DNA from: Streptomyces sp. NBC_01306
Lineage (GTDB): Bacteria > Actinomycetota > Actinomycetes > Streptomycetales > Streptomycetaceae
Length of the DNA stretch: 64,000 bases
Direction: 5' to 3'
Assembly: GCF_026340465.1 (NCBI RefSeq)
Contig: NZ_JAPEPC010000001.1
Coordinates: forward strand, 2,940,001-3,004,000
A program made the translations under genes and the position numbers. A model generated the notes under the pieces. The model had not been told where the DNA came from, did no database searches, and worked only from the letters and a program-made list of their open reading frames with translations. This document shows positions 8,980-18,248 of the stretch, piece by piece; the first letter of the stretch is position 1; each line of letters begins with the position of its first letter.

Positions 8980-9651
8980 TCACTCCGTCAGGTACCTCTG
9001 CAGCGTCGGGGCGACCATCGCCACGATGTCGTCCACCTCGGCCGACGCCATCGGCTCCACCTGGATCACGTACCGCATCATCGCGATGCCGATCATGTGG
9101 GAGGCCGCCAGCTCCGCCCGGAACTGCGGGTCCGGTACGTCGAGGTCCGCCGCCACCCGGCCGAGTACGCGCTGGAACACGAAGCCGCGCAGCACCTTCC
9201 CCGCCGCCTCGTGCGTCAGTGCCGAGCGGATGATCGCCAGCAGCGGGGTGCGGGTCCCCGGGTTCTCCCAGGCGCCGAGGAAGGAGCGGGCCAGCCGCTC
9301 ACCGATGCCGTCGGGGCCCGCTTCGAGCAGCGAGGTGACGAGCTGGACGGGCTCCATGGTGACCTCGATCGCCGCCTCGAAGACCTCGTCCTTCGTACCG
9401 AAGTAGTGGTGGACGAGCGCCGGATCGACCCCGGCCGCCTTCGCGATGGCGCGTACGGAGGTCTTGTCGTATCCCCGCTCGGAGAACTCCCTGCGGGCCG
9501 ACTCCAGGATGCGTTCCCGCGCACCGCCGCCCTCGGCCGCCCGGTCACGCGGCGGGCGGCCCCTGCGGCGCGCGGGGGCGGGACCGGGCGCGGACTCGGC
9601 GCCGGTGGGGGCGCCGCTGTCGCCGCCGGCCGGGCCGGGCCGGGGTGTCAT
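8980..9651 (-). CDS. TetR family transcriptional regulator
   Basis: 223 residues. A Pro/Gly/Ala-rich N-terminal 45-residue stretch and RRRGRPPR precede a TetR HTH ([47 protein letters not shown]). The C-terminal ligand domain resembles the TetR_C group found with many actinobacterial regulators. Its ATG overlaps the stop of the upstream sugar isomerase-like gene (ATGA), so it is the third gene of the gppA-isomerase-tetR operon. Its ligand is unknown. Control of its own operon or of a distant target is possible. Confidence 0.88.
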   Translation of the reverse strand: MTPRPGPAGGDSGAPTGAESAPGPAPARRRGRPPRDRAAEGGGARERILESARREFSERGYDKTSVRAIAKAAGVDPALVHHYFGTKDEVFEAAIEVTMEPVQLVTSLLEAGPDGIGERLARSFLGAWENPGTRTPLLAIIRSALTHEAAGKVLRGFVFQRVLGRVAADLDVPDPQFRAELAASHMIGIAMMRYVIQVEPMASAEVDDIVAMVAPTLQRYLTE

Positions 9652-10466
9652 GGGTGGCGGACCCGGGTCGCCAGGTGGAGGCGGGTGAAGGCGAGGGCCT
9701 CCGCCAGGTCGGCCTCGCGCTCCGCCGTGGACATCGCGCGGCGGGTGTTGACCTCGATGACGACATGGCCGTCGAAGCCGCTGCCCGCGAGCCCTTCGAG
9801 CAGCTCGGCGCAGGGCTGTGTGCCGCGGCCCGGCACCAGGTGCTCGTCCTTGCCGGAGCCCCGGCCGTCCGCGAGGTGCACATGGGCCAGCCGCGGGCCC
9901 ATCCGGCCGATCATCGCCATCGCGTCGGTACGGGCGGTCGCCGTGTGCGAGAGGTCGGCCGTGAAGTGGCGGTAGTCGTCGCTGGTGACGTCCCAGTCGG
10001 GGGCGTACGCGAGCATCTCGCGGTCCCGGTAGCGCCACGGGTACATGTTCTCCACGGCGAACCGCACATCGGTCTCGTCCGCCATCCGCCAGATCCCGTC
10101 GACGAAGTCACGGGCGTACGAGCGCTGCCAGCGGAAGGGCGGGTGGACGACGACGGTGGAGGCCCCGAGCCGCTCGGCGGCCGACCTGGCGCGCTGGAGT
10201 TTGGTCCAGGGGTCGGTGGACCAGACCCGCTGGGTGATCAGCAGACACGGCGCGTGTACGGCGAGGACCGGCATCCGGTAGTGGTCGGAGAGTCTGCGCA
10301 GCGCCTCGATGTCCTGGCTGACGGGGTCCGTCCACACCATGACCTCGACGCCGTCGTAGCCGAGGCGCGCGGCGATCTCGAAGGCCGTCGCCGTCGACTC
10401 CGGATACACGGATGCCGTGGACAGCGCGACCTTCGCATCCGGGATGCGCACCACTGGTTCTGCCAC
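9648..10466 (-). CDS. Sugar phosphate isomerase/epimerase (AP endonuclease 2 fold)
   Basis: 272-residue TIM-barrel protein of the xylose-isomerase-like / AP endonuclease family 2 superfamily. Metal-ligand-type residues are seen in [42 protein letters not shown], and C-terminal VVIEVNT. The glutamate and histidine positions fit a divalent-metal site. It lies 66 bases downstream of the gppA-like gene and overlaps tetR. Members of this superfamily include sugar or myo-inositol isomerases and endonuclease IV, so the exact substrate is open. Confidence 0.82.
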   Translation of the reverse strand: MAEPVVRIPDAKVALSTASVYPESTATAFEIAARLGYDGVEVMVWTDPVSQDIEALRRLSDHYRMPVLAVHAPCLLITQRVWSTDPWTKLQRARSAAERLGASTVVVHPPFRWQRSYARDFVDGIWRMADETDVRFAVENMYPWRYRDREMLAYAPDWDVTSDDYRHFTADLSHTATARTDAMAMIGRMGPRLAHVHLADGRGSGKDEHLVPGRGTQPCAELLEGLAGSGFDGHVVIEVNTRRAMSTAEREADLAEALAFTRLHLATRVRHP

Positions 10467-10532
10467 GGAAGACAGCGTACGGGCCGCGCCCGGGGACCTC
10501 CGTCCGGATCCCGGGCGGATCGGGACGAGGCC

Positions 10533-11465
10533 CTACCTGACCGGCAGGTGGTCGAGGCGGCGCAGGATGACGCCCTCGCGCAGCGCCCAGGGGCAGACCT
10601 CCAGCTCCTCGACCCCGAGCAGGTCCATCGCACCCTCCGCGACCAGCGCTCCGGCGAGGAGCTGGGGGGCTCGGTCGGCGGAGACCCCGGGCAGCCGGGC
10701 GCGCTCCGCCGAGGTCATCGCGGCGAGCTTGGGGACCCAGTCCTCAAGTGACTTACGACTCAGTCCGCGCGGCACGTACGGGCCGTCGCCGGAGCGCGCG
10801 GCGCCCGCGATGCGGGACAGCTGCTTGAAGGTCTTGGAGGTCGCGACCACCCGGTCCGGCCTGCCGAAGCGGGTGAACTCCCCGACGGTCCTGGCGATCT
10901 CCGCGCGGACATGGCGGCGCAGCGCCCTGACGTCCTGCGGGTCGGGTGAGTCGTCCGGCAGCCAGGCGTGGGTCAGCCGGCCGGCGCCGAGCGGCAGCGA
11001 GACGGCCGCGTCGGGGTCCTCGTCGATGCCGTACGCGATTTCGAGGGAGCCGCCGCCGATGTCGAGCAGCAGCAGCCGGCCAGCGGACCAGCCGAACCAG
11101 CGTCGGGCCGCGAGGAAGGTGAGCCGGGCCTCGTCGGCGCCGGTGAGGACCTGGAGGTCGACGCCGGTCTCGTCGCGCACCCGGGTGAGGACGTGGTCGG
11201 CGTTGGTCGCCTCGCGCACGGCGGAGGTCGCGAACGACAGGACGCTCTCGGCGCCCTTGTCCTCGGCGGCCTGGAGCGCGTCGTTGACGGTGGCGACCAG
11301 CCGGTCTATGCCCTCGGGGCCGATCGCACCCTCGCTGTCGAGCAGTTCGGCCAGGCGCAGCCCCACCTTGTGCGAGTGCGCGGGCAGCGGTCGGGCGCCG
11401 GGGTGGGCGTCGACCACCAGCAGGTGGACCGTGTTCGAACCGACGTCGAGGACTCCGAGTCTCAT
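10533..11465 (-). CDS. Ppx/GppA family phosphatase
   Basis: Exopolyphosphatase/guanosine pentaphosphate phosphohydrolase family, actin-like fold, 310 residues. It shows the phosphate-binding motifs [13 protein letters not shown] at the N-terminus and [15 protein letters not shown] near residue 145, plus [12 protein letters not shown]. It hydrolyses inorganic polyphosphate or pppGpp; which one cannot be told here. The in-frame extension to 11828 is antisense to the neighbouring gene and lacks a start signal, so ATG 11465 is used. First gene of the operon with the isomerase and TetR genes. Confidence 0.9.
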   Translation of the reverse strand: MRLGVLDVGSNTVHLLVVDAHPGARPLPAHSHKVGLRLAELLDSEGAIGPEGIDRLVATVNDALQAAEDKGAESVLSFATSAVREATNADHVLTRVRDETGVDLQVLTGADEARLTFLAARRWFGWSAGRLLLLDIGGGSLEIAYGIDEDPDAAVSLPLGAGRLTHAWLPDDSPDPQDVRALRRHVRAEIARTVGEFTRFGRPDRVVATSKTFKQLSRIAGAARSGDGPYVPRGLSRKSLEDWVPKLAAMTSAERARLPGVSADRAPQLLAGALVAEGAMDLLGVEELEVCPWALREGVILRRLDHLPVR

Positions 11466-11553
11466 GGACGGAACGCTACTGGGCGCGGGCAAGCGGGTGG
11501 CTGTCCGGGCTGATGGGGGCGGTGTCCCCGCACTGTCCCCGTACGCTGGGTGC

Positions 11554-12399
11554 GTGCCAAAGACGAAAAAGGCGAAGCCGGGCAAAGCCACCAAGCAGCC
11601 GAAGCCGAAGAGTGCCCAGAAGAGTAGCGACGAGCGCAGTAGTGACGAGCGCGTCAATGACGAGCAGGGTCTGGACTTCGCCCGGGCCTGGGTCGAGTTC
11701 CCGGACCCCGCCGATGACGAACAGGTCTTCCGCTGCGACCTGACCTGGCTCACCTCGCGGTGGACCTGCATTTTCGGCAGCGGCTGCCAGGGCATCGAGG
11801 CGGGCCGCGCCGACGACGGCTGCTGCACGCTGGGGGCGCACTTCTCGGACGAGGAGGACGAGCAGCGGGTGGCCGGTCATGTGGAACGGCTCACGCCGGA
11901 CCTCTGGCAGTTCCACGACGTCGGTACGGAGACGGGGTGGGTCCAGCTCGACGAGGACGGGGAGCGCCAGACACGGCGCTGGGAGGGTTCCTGCATCTTC
12001 CAGAACCGGCCCGGGTTCGCGGGCGGCGCGGGGTGCTCGCTGCACATCCTGGCGCTGCGGGAGGGCAAGGAGCCGCTGGAGACCAAGCCGGACGTCTGCT
12101 GGCAGCTGCCGGTCCGCCGGACGTACGACTGGATCGAGCGGCCCGACGATTCGCGGGTGCTGCAGATCTCCATCGGCGAGTACGACCGGCGCGGCTGGGG
12201 TCCCGGCGGCCACGACCTGCACTGGTGGTGCACGTCGGCGACGTCCGCGCACGGCGCGGGTGACCCGGTCTATGTGACGTACCGGCCGGAGCTGATCGAG
12301 CTGATGGGCGCACCGGCGTACGACCGCCTGGTGGAGCTGTGCGAGGAGCGGGTCGCGGCGCTGCTCCCGATGGCCCCGCACCCGGCCGACCCTCGGTAG
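11554..12399 (+). CDS. Cys-rich conserved protein, putative metal-binding
   Basis: 281 residues from GTG 11554. A Lys/Ser-rich N-terminal tail of about 40 residues ([20 protein letters not shown]) leads to a domain with many conserved-looking cysteines: [48 protein letters not shown] and DVCWQLP. The spacing recalls Fe/Zn-chelating cysteine-cluster families such as DUF3109 or YkgJ, but this is a resemblance only. It is divergent from the gppA-like gene (88-base spacer). Function unknown. Confidence 0.8.
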   Translation: MPKTKKAKPGKATKQPKPKSAQKSSDERSSDERVNDEQGLDFARAWVEFPDPADDEQVFRCDLTWLTSRWTCIFGSGCQGIEAGRADDGCCTLGAHFSDEEDEQRVAGHVERLTPDLWQFHDVGTETGWVQLDEDGERQTRRWEGSCIFQNRPGFAGGAGCSLHILALREGKEPLETKPDVCWQLPVRRTYDWIERPDDSRVLQISIGEYDRRGWGPGGHDLHWWCTSATSAHGAGDPVYVTYRPELIELMGAPAYDRLVELCEERVAALLPMAPHPADPR

Positions 12400-12450
12400 G
12401 ACCGGCGGCGTCCGAGCCAGGGCTGGTCCGCGGGCTGGCCCTGGTTCGCG

Positions 12451-12594
12451 GCCGGTCCTGGTTTCCGGCCGGTCCTGGTTTCCGGAGCGGCCGGACCGCT
12501 GGTCTCCGGGTACGGCTTTCTCGTTACGGGTCTCTCGTGCGGGTCTCTCGTGCGGGTCTCTCGTGGCGGCTTTCCCGTGGCGGCTTTCCCGTTA
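12451..12594. repeat. Tandem repeat block between convergent genes
   Basis: The spacer between the Cys-rich protein and the sigma-like gene is built from short tandem repeats: a 17-bp unit GCCGGTCCTGGTTTCCG twice (12451-12484), a 13-bp unit GGGTCTCTCGTGC three times with one change (12528-12566), and a 14-bp unit CGGCTTTCCCGTGG twice (12567-12594). A degenerate copy of the last precedes the 13-bp array. The block reaches the stop codon of the minus-strand gene. Confidence 0.8.
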
Positions 12595-14355
12595 GGACGC
12601 TGAAGGTGTGCCCGGAGTCGACGGCGGTGCTGTCGTCGGGGGGTCCGAGACGGTCGGGGTGGGGGTGGGCGTCGGGGCCGAAGAGGTCGGTGTCGGCGTG
12701 GGCGTCGGGCGGCCCGAAGGGGCCGGTCCCGAGGACGGACCGTTCGACGGGGTCGGGCTGCCGTGGCCGTGGTGACCGTGCCCATGGCCGTGGCCCCGGC
12801 CGTGGTTTCCGTCGCCCCGGCCGTACCCGTGGATCGACACGACGGCGCCCGACGGGTCCAGGGCGATCCGGGCCGACCAGGCGCCCGACGGTTCGCTGCG
12901 GTGGTCCACGTACACCCGGATCGTGATCGAGCCGCCCGGCGACAGGACCCCCGACGAGCTGCTGAGGTAGAGCCACGGCGCGCTCCTGGTGGCCGACCAG
13001 GAGAGGGGGCGGTCGCCGCCGTTGGTCAGGGTGATCGAGGTGCGTCCGCCGGACGCGCGGGCCGCGACGGTGAGGCCGCCGGCGGCCAGTGAGCCGTCAC
13101 CCGCCTTCTGGTCCGCCGCGTCCGGGCTGATGACCTCGACGGACACGTCCGGCGAACTGCCGTCGTCGGCGAACGGGGTGTGCTGGGTGCGGGCGTTGCC
13201 CGCGTTCTCGTAGTGGTCGTACGGGCTCGCGCCGTTGCCGCCCTGCCCGTCGGCCTCGCTCGATGTCACCGAACCGCCGTGCCCCTCGCCGGTGGAGGGA
13301 GCGTGGCGGTACGCCACCCACAGGGCCAGCACCGGGGCGGCGACAACCGTCGCGACGACGGTGGTCGTCACGGCGCGCGAGCGCAGCCGGTCGCGGCGGG
13401 CGGCCCGGTCCTTCGGGTCCAGCGGGAAGCCCGTGCGGCCGAAGCGCGGGGCGTGGCCACGGGGGGCGTGCAGCATCGCCGTGTACGCGGCGGATCGTTC
13501 CGCCACGACGAGCGGCAGGGCCGCCGGGGTGGCCGGTGTGACGGTGGAGCCGGGCCAGGGGCCCGTCGCTCCGGCCCGCTCGGCGACCCGGCGGCAGCGC
13601 GGGCAGTCGTCCACGTGCCGGACGAGTTCGCGGCGGAGCGCCGTGGAGAGCAGGACCCGGTTGTCGCCGGTGAGCCGGGCGACGCTCGGGCAGTTGCCGG
13701 TCTCGACGACGGCGAGTGCCGCGCGGGTCCGCTCCACCTCGCAGGCTCCGGCGGCCAGCAGCTCGCGGGCTGCCGCGTGCTCCAGGCCGAGCACGGCGGC
13801 GACTTCGCGCGGGCCGAGGCCGTGGCGTACCGCGAGTTCCAGCGCCTCGCGCTGCTCGGGGGTGGTGCCGGCGGCCTCGGGCCAGGCGAGGGTGGCGAGA
13901 TCGCGGCGCTGCCGCTCGGCGGCCTCGGCAGCTCCTGGCTGCTCGGGCGCGGGCGCGGGCTTGGGCTCCGGCGTGCGCCCGGTGTGCGCGCCGGGACGCA
14001 GCCGCTTCCGCTCGGCGAGCTTGCGCAGACAGGCCCAGCGCGCGAGGGCGTACAGCCAGGCCCGGCGGCTCTGTTCGCCCGAGGGGCAGCGGCTGAACTG
14101 GCGTTCCGAGACGGCGAGCACCTCGCCGAGTACGGCGGTGGCCTCCGTGTGGTCGCACAGAACGGAGAGGCAGTAGGTGAAAAGACCGTCCAGATATGCC
14201 TCGTAACGGACCGGCGGCCGCTGCTCCGCCGGGTGGGGGGCGCGCCGGTGCGCCCGGTGTGCGCCGGTGGTGTGTGTGGGGTTCTCCAGCCTGCTGCTCG
14301 TCACCCGGCGACGGTAGGCCGGTAATAGCCGCCTCCTAGCACCTCTTGAGGGCAT
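12592..14355 (-). CDS. Sigma-factor-like / zinc-finger / membrane / BACON-like fusion protein
   Basis: 587 residues if started at ATG 14355. In order: ECF sigma region 2-like segment (about 51-115, YEAYLDGLFTYCLSVL to ARWACLRKL); region 4-like HTH (155-215, TTPEQREALELAVRHGLGPREVAAVLGL); anti-sigma-type zinc finger with H247, C251 and C254; one transmembrane helix (328-348); extracellular BACON-like beta domain (425-510, WLYLSSSSGVLSPGGSITI); His/Gly run (518-532); Pro/Thr tail. The first 17 codons use A/T-ending codons including TTA, unlike the rest, so GTG 14304 may be the true start, although AAGGA precedes ATG 14355. It probably senses the envelope; no target is evident. Confidence 0.8.
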   Translation of the reverse strand: MPSRGARRRLLPAYRRRVTSSRLENPTHTTGAHRAHRRAPHPAEQRPPVRYEAYLDGLFTYCLSVLCDHTEATAVLGEVLAVSERQFSRCPSGEQSRRAWLYALARWACLRKLAERKRLRPGAHTGRTPEPKPAPAPEQPGAAEAAERQRRDLATLAWPEAAGTTPEQREALELAVRHGLGPREVAAVLGLEHAAARELLAAGACEVERTRAALAVVETGNCPSVARLTGDNRVLLSTALRRELVRHVDDCPRCRRVAERAGATGPWPGSTVTPATPAALPLVVAERSAAYTAMLHAPRGHAPRFGRTGFPLDPKDRAARRDRLRSRAVTTTVVATVVAAPVLALWVAYRHAPSTGEGHGGSVTSSEADGQGGNGASPYDHYENAGNARTQHTPFADDGSSPDVSVEVISPDAADQKAGDGSLAAGGLTVAARASGGRTSITLTNGGDRPLSWSATRSAPWLYLSSSSGVLSPGGSITIRVYVDHRSEPSGAWSARIALDPSGAVVSIHGYGRGDGNHGRGHGHGHGHHGHGSPTPSNGPSSGPAPSGRPTPTPTPTSSAPTPTPTPTVSDPPTTAPPSTPGTPSAS

Positions 14356-14487
14356 TTAATCCTTACGGGTGAACGTATCCCTCAAAAGGGGACAGGAATC
14401 CCGGATTCCGGCAGCTGGCTCCCGGCCCCGCGCCCGCTGTCCCTGAGGCGTACGGCCACTGTCGGTGCGGCCGGTTACGGTGGCGCC

Positions 14488-15885
14488 ATGGCCACCCGTG
14501 CGAAGACCAGAGAACGGCCGTCCTACCGCTGCACCGAATGCGGGTACACGACGGCCAAGTGGCTGGGCCGCTGCCCCGAGTGCCAGACGTGGGGGACGGT
14601 CGAGGAGCAGGGCGGCGGGCCCGCCGTACGGACGACCGCGGCCGGTCCGGTCAGCAGCGCCGCCGTCCCCATCGGCCAGGTCGACAGCCGGACGGCGACG
14701 GCCCGTTCGACCGGGGTCAACGAGCTGGACCGGGTGCTCGGCGGCGGTCTGGTGCCCGGCGCGGTCGTGCTGCTCGCGGGCGAGCCGGGCGTCGGCAAGT
14801 CCACGCTGCTGCTCGACGTCGCGGCGAAGGCCGCCGGCTCCGACCACCGCACGCTCTATGTGACGGCCGAGGAGTCCGCGAGCCAGGTCAGGCTGCGCGC
14901 CGACCGGATCCACGCGATCAATGACCACCTCTATCTGGCCGCCGAGACCGATCTCGCCGCGGTGCTCGGCCACCTCGACGCGGTGAAGCCGTCCCTGCTG
15001 GTCCTGGACTCCGTACAGACGGTGGCCTCATCCGAACTGGACGGTGCGCCGGGCGGTATGGCGCAGGTGCGCGAGGTGGCGGGCGCGCTGATCCGCGCAT
15101 CCAAGGAGCGCGGGATGTCCACGCTGCTCGTCGGGCACGTCACGAAGGACGGCGCCATCGCCGGGCCCCGGCTCCTTGAGCACCTGGTGGACGTCGTGCT
15201 GTCCTTCGAGGGCGACCGGCACGCCCGGCTGCGGCTGGTCCGCGGTGTCAAGAACAGATACGGGGCCACCGACGAGGTCGGCTGCTTCGAGCTGCACGAC
15301 GAGGGCATCACCGGGCTCGCCGACCCGAGCGGGCTGTTCCTGACGCGCCGTGACGAACCGGTGCCCGGGACCTGTCTGACGGTCACCCTGGAGGGCAAGC
15401 GCCCCCTGGTCGCCGAGGTCCAGGCGCTCACGGTCGACTCACAGATCCCCTCACCCCGGCGCACCACCTCCGGTCTTGAGACCTCCCGGGTCTCGATGAT
15501 GCTCGCCGTCCTCGAACAGCGCGGCAGGATCAGCGCGCTCGGCAAGCGCGACATCTACACGGCGACGGTCGGCGGCGTGAAGCTCACCGAACCGGCCGCC
15601 GACCTGGCCGTCGCGCTCGCCCTGGCCTCCGCCGCCAGCGACGTCCCGCTCCCGAAGAACCTGGTGGCGATCGGCGAAGTGGGCCTCGCGGGCGAGGTCA
15701 GGAGGGTCACCGGCGTCCAGCGCAGGCTTGCCGAGGCCCACCGCCTCGGCTTCACCCACGCCCTCGTACCGACCGATCCGGGGAAGGTCCCCGCAGGGAT
15801 GAAGGTCATCGAAGTGGCGGACATGGGGGACGCGCTGCGGGCCCTTCCGCGCCGTTCAAGGGCCCGCGCGCCCCAGGACGAGTGA
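14488..15885 (+). CDS. radA: DNA repair protein RadA
   Basis: RecA-like ATPase that promotes branch migration in recombination. The 465 residues contain an N-terminal zinc ribbon (C15, C18, C29, C32), Walker [10 protein letters not shown] around 98-106, the RadA-specific KNRYG motif ([13 protein letters not shown]), and a C-terminal Lon-protease-like domain ([21 protein letters not shown] to [10 protein letters not shown]) without evident protease function. It is followed at once by disA, the usual actinobacterial and Bacillus pairing. RadA is reported to inhibit DisA activity in Bacillus. Confidence 0.97.
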   Translation: MATRAKTRERPSYRCTECGYTTAKWLGRCPECQTWGTVEEQGGGPAVRTTAAGPVSSAAVPIGQVDSRTATARSTGVNELDRVLGGGLVPGAVVLLAGEPGVGKSTLLLDVAAKAAGSDHRTLYVTAEESASQVRLRADRIHAINDHLYLAAETDLAAVLGHLDAVKPSLLVLDSVQTVASSELDGAPGGMAQVREVAGALIRASKERGMSTLLVGHVTKDGAIAGPRLLEHLVDVVLSFEGDRHARLRLVRGVKNRYGATDEVGCFELHDEGITGLADPSGLFLTRRDEPVPGTCLTVTLEGKRPLVAEVQALTVDSQIPSPRRTTSGLETSRVSMMLAVLEQRGRISALGKRDIYTATVGGVKLTEPAADLAVALALASAASDVPLPKNLVAIGEVGLAGEVRRVTGVQRRLAEAHRLGFTHALVPTDPGKVPAGMKVIEVADMGDALRALPRRSRARAPQDE

Positions 15886-15941
15886 GTGCGCCGGTAGACT
15901 TTGCCCTGGTCTCGCCTGTCCGTACGAGCCGGAGGAGTGCA

Positions 15942-17093
15942 GTGGCAGCCAATGACCGAGCAGCACCCGGGAGATCCGGCGGGAGCTCGTCCGGCAATGA
16001 AGCGCTGATGCGTGCCACGCTGAGCGCTGTCGCGCCCGGTACCGCTCTGCGCGACGGCCTGGAGCGGATCCTCCGCGGGAACACCGGCGGCCTGATCGTC
16101 CTGGGCATGGACAAGAGCGTCGAAGCGATGTGCACCGGCGGTTTCGTCATGGACGTGGAGTTCGCCGCGACCCGCCTGCGGGAGCTGTGCAAGCTCGACG
16201 GCGCGCTGATCCTCGACAAGGATCTGACCAAGATTCTCCGGGCCGGCGTCCAGCTCGTCCCGGACGCGTCGATCCCCACCGAGGAGACCGGCACCCGCCA
16301 TCGCACGGCGGACCGGGTCTCCAAGCAGTGCGGCTTCCCCGTCGTCTCCGTATCGCAGTCGATGCACCTGATCGCGCTGTACGTGGACGGGGAGCGCCGG
16401 GTCCTGGAGGAGTCGGCGGCGATCCTGTCCCGCGCCAACCAGGCCCTGGCCACGCTGGAGCGGTACAAGCTCCGGCTGGACGAGGTGGCGGGTACGCTCT
16501 CCGCCCTGGAGATCGAGGACCTGGTGACGGTCCGGGACGTGACGGCTGTCGCGCAGCGTCTTGAGATGGTCCGGCGGATCGCCACCGAGATCGCCGAGTA
16601 CGTGGTGGAGCTGGGCACCGACGGCCGGCTGCTCTCCCTCCAGCTGGACGAGCTGATCGCGGGGGTCGAGCCGGAGCGGGAGCTGGTGGTCAGGGACTAC
16701 GTGCCGGAGCCCACCTCCCCCAGAGCTGCCTCCGGGAGGGGCCCCCAGCGTTCGCGTACGGTCGCCGAGGCGCTGGTCGACCTCAACACGCTCAGCCACA
16801 CGGAGCTGCTCGAACTGCCCGTGGTGGCAAGGGCGCTGGGGTACAGCGGCTCCCCGGAGACGCTCGACTCGGCGGTGTCGCCGCGCGGGTTCCGGCTGCT
16901 GGCCAAGGTGCCGAGGCTGCCGGGGGCGATCATCGAACGGCTGGTGGAGCACTTCGGCGGGCTGCAGAAGCTGCTCGCCGCCAGCGTGGATGATCTGCAG
17001 GCGGTGGACGGCGTCGGGGAGGCGCGGGCCCGTAGCGTCCGGGAAGGCCTTTCGCGGCTCGCGGAGTCGTCGATTCTGGAGCGGTACGTCTAG
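15942..17093 (+). CDS. disA: Diadenylate cyclase / DNA integrity scanning protein DisA
   Basis: Makes c-di-AMP from two ATP and scans DNA for branched structures. 383 residues: the N-terminal DAC domain carries the catalytic DGA (86-88) and RHR (119-121) motifs, then a helical spine, then a C-terminal HhH DNA-binding domain ([21 protein letters not shown]). GTG 15942 is preceded by GGAGGA 5-8 bases upstream; the open frame to 15882 overlaps radA and is not needed. About residues 257-268 ([12 protein letters not shown]) are encoded by a GC-rich inverted-repeat element, an apparent in-frame insertion in the linker. Confidence 0.96.
   Translation: MAANDRAAPGRSGGSSSGNEALMRATLSAVAPGTALRDGLERILRGNTGGLIVLGMDKSVEAMCTGGFVMDVEFAATRLRELCKLDGALILDKDLTKILRAGVQLVPDASIPTEETGTRHRTADRVSKQCGFPVVSVSQSMHLIALYVDGERRVLEESAAILSRANQALATLERYKLRLDEVAGTLSALEIEDLVTVRDVTAVAQRLEMVRRIATEIAEYVVELGTDGRLLSLQLDELIAGVEPERELVVRDYVPEPTSPRAASGRGPQRSRTVAEALVDLNTLSHTELLELPVVARALGYSGSPETLDSAVSPRGFRLLAKVPRLPGAIIERLVEHFGGLQKLLAASVDDLQAVDGVGEARARSVREGLSRLAESSILERYV
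16714..16748. repeat. GC-rich inverted-repeat element inside disA
   Basis: CCTCCC and GGGAGG arms flank an about 14-base centre, followed by GGCCCCCAGC. I remember similar CCTCCCCCAGAGC...GGGAGGGGCCCCC units scattered in Streptomyces genomes. Here it is in frame and adds about a dozen Pro/Ser/Arg/Gly residues between the DAC and HhH halves of DisA. Confidence 0.6.
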
Positions 17094-17129
17094 GCAGTGG
17101 CCCGGGGTGGGTGGGGTGCGGGCCTTTTC

Positions 17130-17183
17130 GGGGCTCCGCCCCCGGACCCCGCTCCTCAAGCTCCCCCAGGAGGGGGGGCTTGA
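17130..17183. terminator. GC-rich double hairpin between convergent disA and secreted-protein gene
   Basis: A CGGGGCTCCGCCCCCG self-complementary unit is followed by a 12-bp stem, TCAAGCTCCCCC (17156-17167) with GGGGGGGCTTGA (17172-17183), loop AGGA, with one G-T pair. It sits 36 bases after the disA stop and 33 bases before the stop of the opposing gene, a position fitting a bidirectional terminator. The sequence is of a common Streptomyces intergenic repeat type. Confidence 0.65.
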
Positions 17184-17216
17184 ATTCGCCCGCCAGGACT
17201 TGATGTTTCCGGCTGG

Positions 17217-18065
17217 TCAGTCCTTCGTCAGGACCACCGATGTCTGCTTCACCGGCATTCCCGGGGCCTTCGCCTCGACCAGATAGGTGCCGGCCCCCGC
17301 CGTCTGCGGGCCCGGCTTCGTGCACTTCGGGGCCGACTTCTTGCGGTCCCATTCCACCGTGTGCTTGATGGTGCTGTTGGCCGGGACCTGGAGGAGCACG
17401 GAACCGCCGTCCTTCGGGCAGTCCTTGGACGACCAGACGGCATGGTCGTCCGTGGTCGAGGTGATCGTGAGCACGGTGGCCTTCGGGCCGAAGTCGACCT
17501 TGCAGGCCGTCCCCGAGGTGTTCTTGGCGATCAGGTCGAACTTCAGCTTCTCACCGGGGGGATAGCTGTTCTTGGGGTTGTGCAGCGTCAACTGGACCGA
17601 TCCCGCAGTGCAGTCGGGGAGGCTGGAGCCCGCAGAGACTCGCCGGCCGTCGACGGCGCCTGCGGCGTCCGCGCCCGAACCGCCGCTTCCGGCCGTGCCG
17701 TTGGCACCGTCACCGCTGCCCGGGCCCGTACCGCCGGAGCCGCTGCCCGACCCGCCCGAACCGCCCGAGCCGGAGCCAGAGCCGGAACCCGTATCCGAAC
17801 CGGAGGACGAGCCCGATCCGCCGGAGCTGCCCGAACCACCGCTCCCGCCGGGCGCTTGACTGATCGCGGGACCCGTTCCGGAGGGGCCCGGGGTGATGGA
17901 AGGGGCGGGATTGGCCCCCTTCGCGCCCGAACTGCCCTGCTTTCCTCCGCCGCCCGATGTCACCATCCACACGACCAGCAGGGCGAGCAGCGCAACCAGA
18001 GTCGCCGCTACTGCCCTCCGTCGCCAGTAGATGGAGGAGGGAAGCGGCCCGACCGGATTGCGCAT
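17217..18065 (-). CDS. Membrane-anchored extracytoplasmic protein with Gly/Ser linker
   Basis: 282 residues from ATG 18065, with a GGGA ribosome site. A short basic N-terminus and one hydrophobic segment (AVAATLVALLALLVVWMV) are followed by about 100 residues of Gly/Ser/Thr-rich low complexity (GSGSGSGSGGSGGSGS). A C-terminal beta-rich domain has four cysteines (LPDCTAG, GTACKVD, SKDCPKD, APKCTKP). The domain looks Ig-like, with PPGEKLKFDLIAKNTSG recalling intracellular-proteinase-inhibitor or DUF4232-type folds. No named function. It is convergent with disA. Confidence 0.75.
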   Translation of the reverse strand: MRNPVGPLPSSIYWRRRAVAATLVALLALLVVWMVTSGGGGKQGSSGAKGANPAPSITPGPSGTGPAISQAPGGSGGSGSSGGSGSSSGSDTGSGSGSGSGGSGGSGSGSGGTGPGSGDGANGTAGSGGSGADAAGAVDGRRVSAGSSLPDCTAGSVQLTLHNPKNSYPPGEKLKFDLIAKNTSGTACKVDFGPKATVLTITSTTDDHAVWSSKDCPKDGGSVLLQVPANSTIKHTVEWDRKKSAPKCTKPGPQTAGAGTYLVEAKAPGMPVKQTSVVLTKD

Positions 18066-18248
18066 AGATCCCACGGCGCAAACTGTACGAGAGATCAGAC
18101 CCAACTCAGGCCCCACCCGCCGCCGTCCGTACAACTTTTACGGATCATCATTCCGCAGACCGTGCCCGGTGCCCCCGTCACGGGCCGCACAGCGTGAGCA
18201 GGATCGCTCGTGGTCACCGCTCCGGGATGATCCATACTGTCCGTCACC

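Noticed and set aside
10417..11553. Upstream extension of the Cys-rich protein frame
   Set aside because: It is antisense to the gppA-like gene and lacks a start signal; GTG 11554 is the likely start.
12451..12594. CRISPR array
   Set aside because: Repeats are directly adjacent without spacers and of differing unit length; no cas genes are present.
14305..14355. bldA-dependent TTA codon in the sigma-like gene
   Set aside because: The TTA is codon 11 only if ATG 14355 is the start. The run of A/T-ending codons there suggests that this stretch may be untranslated leader.
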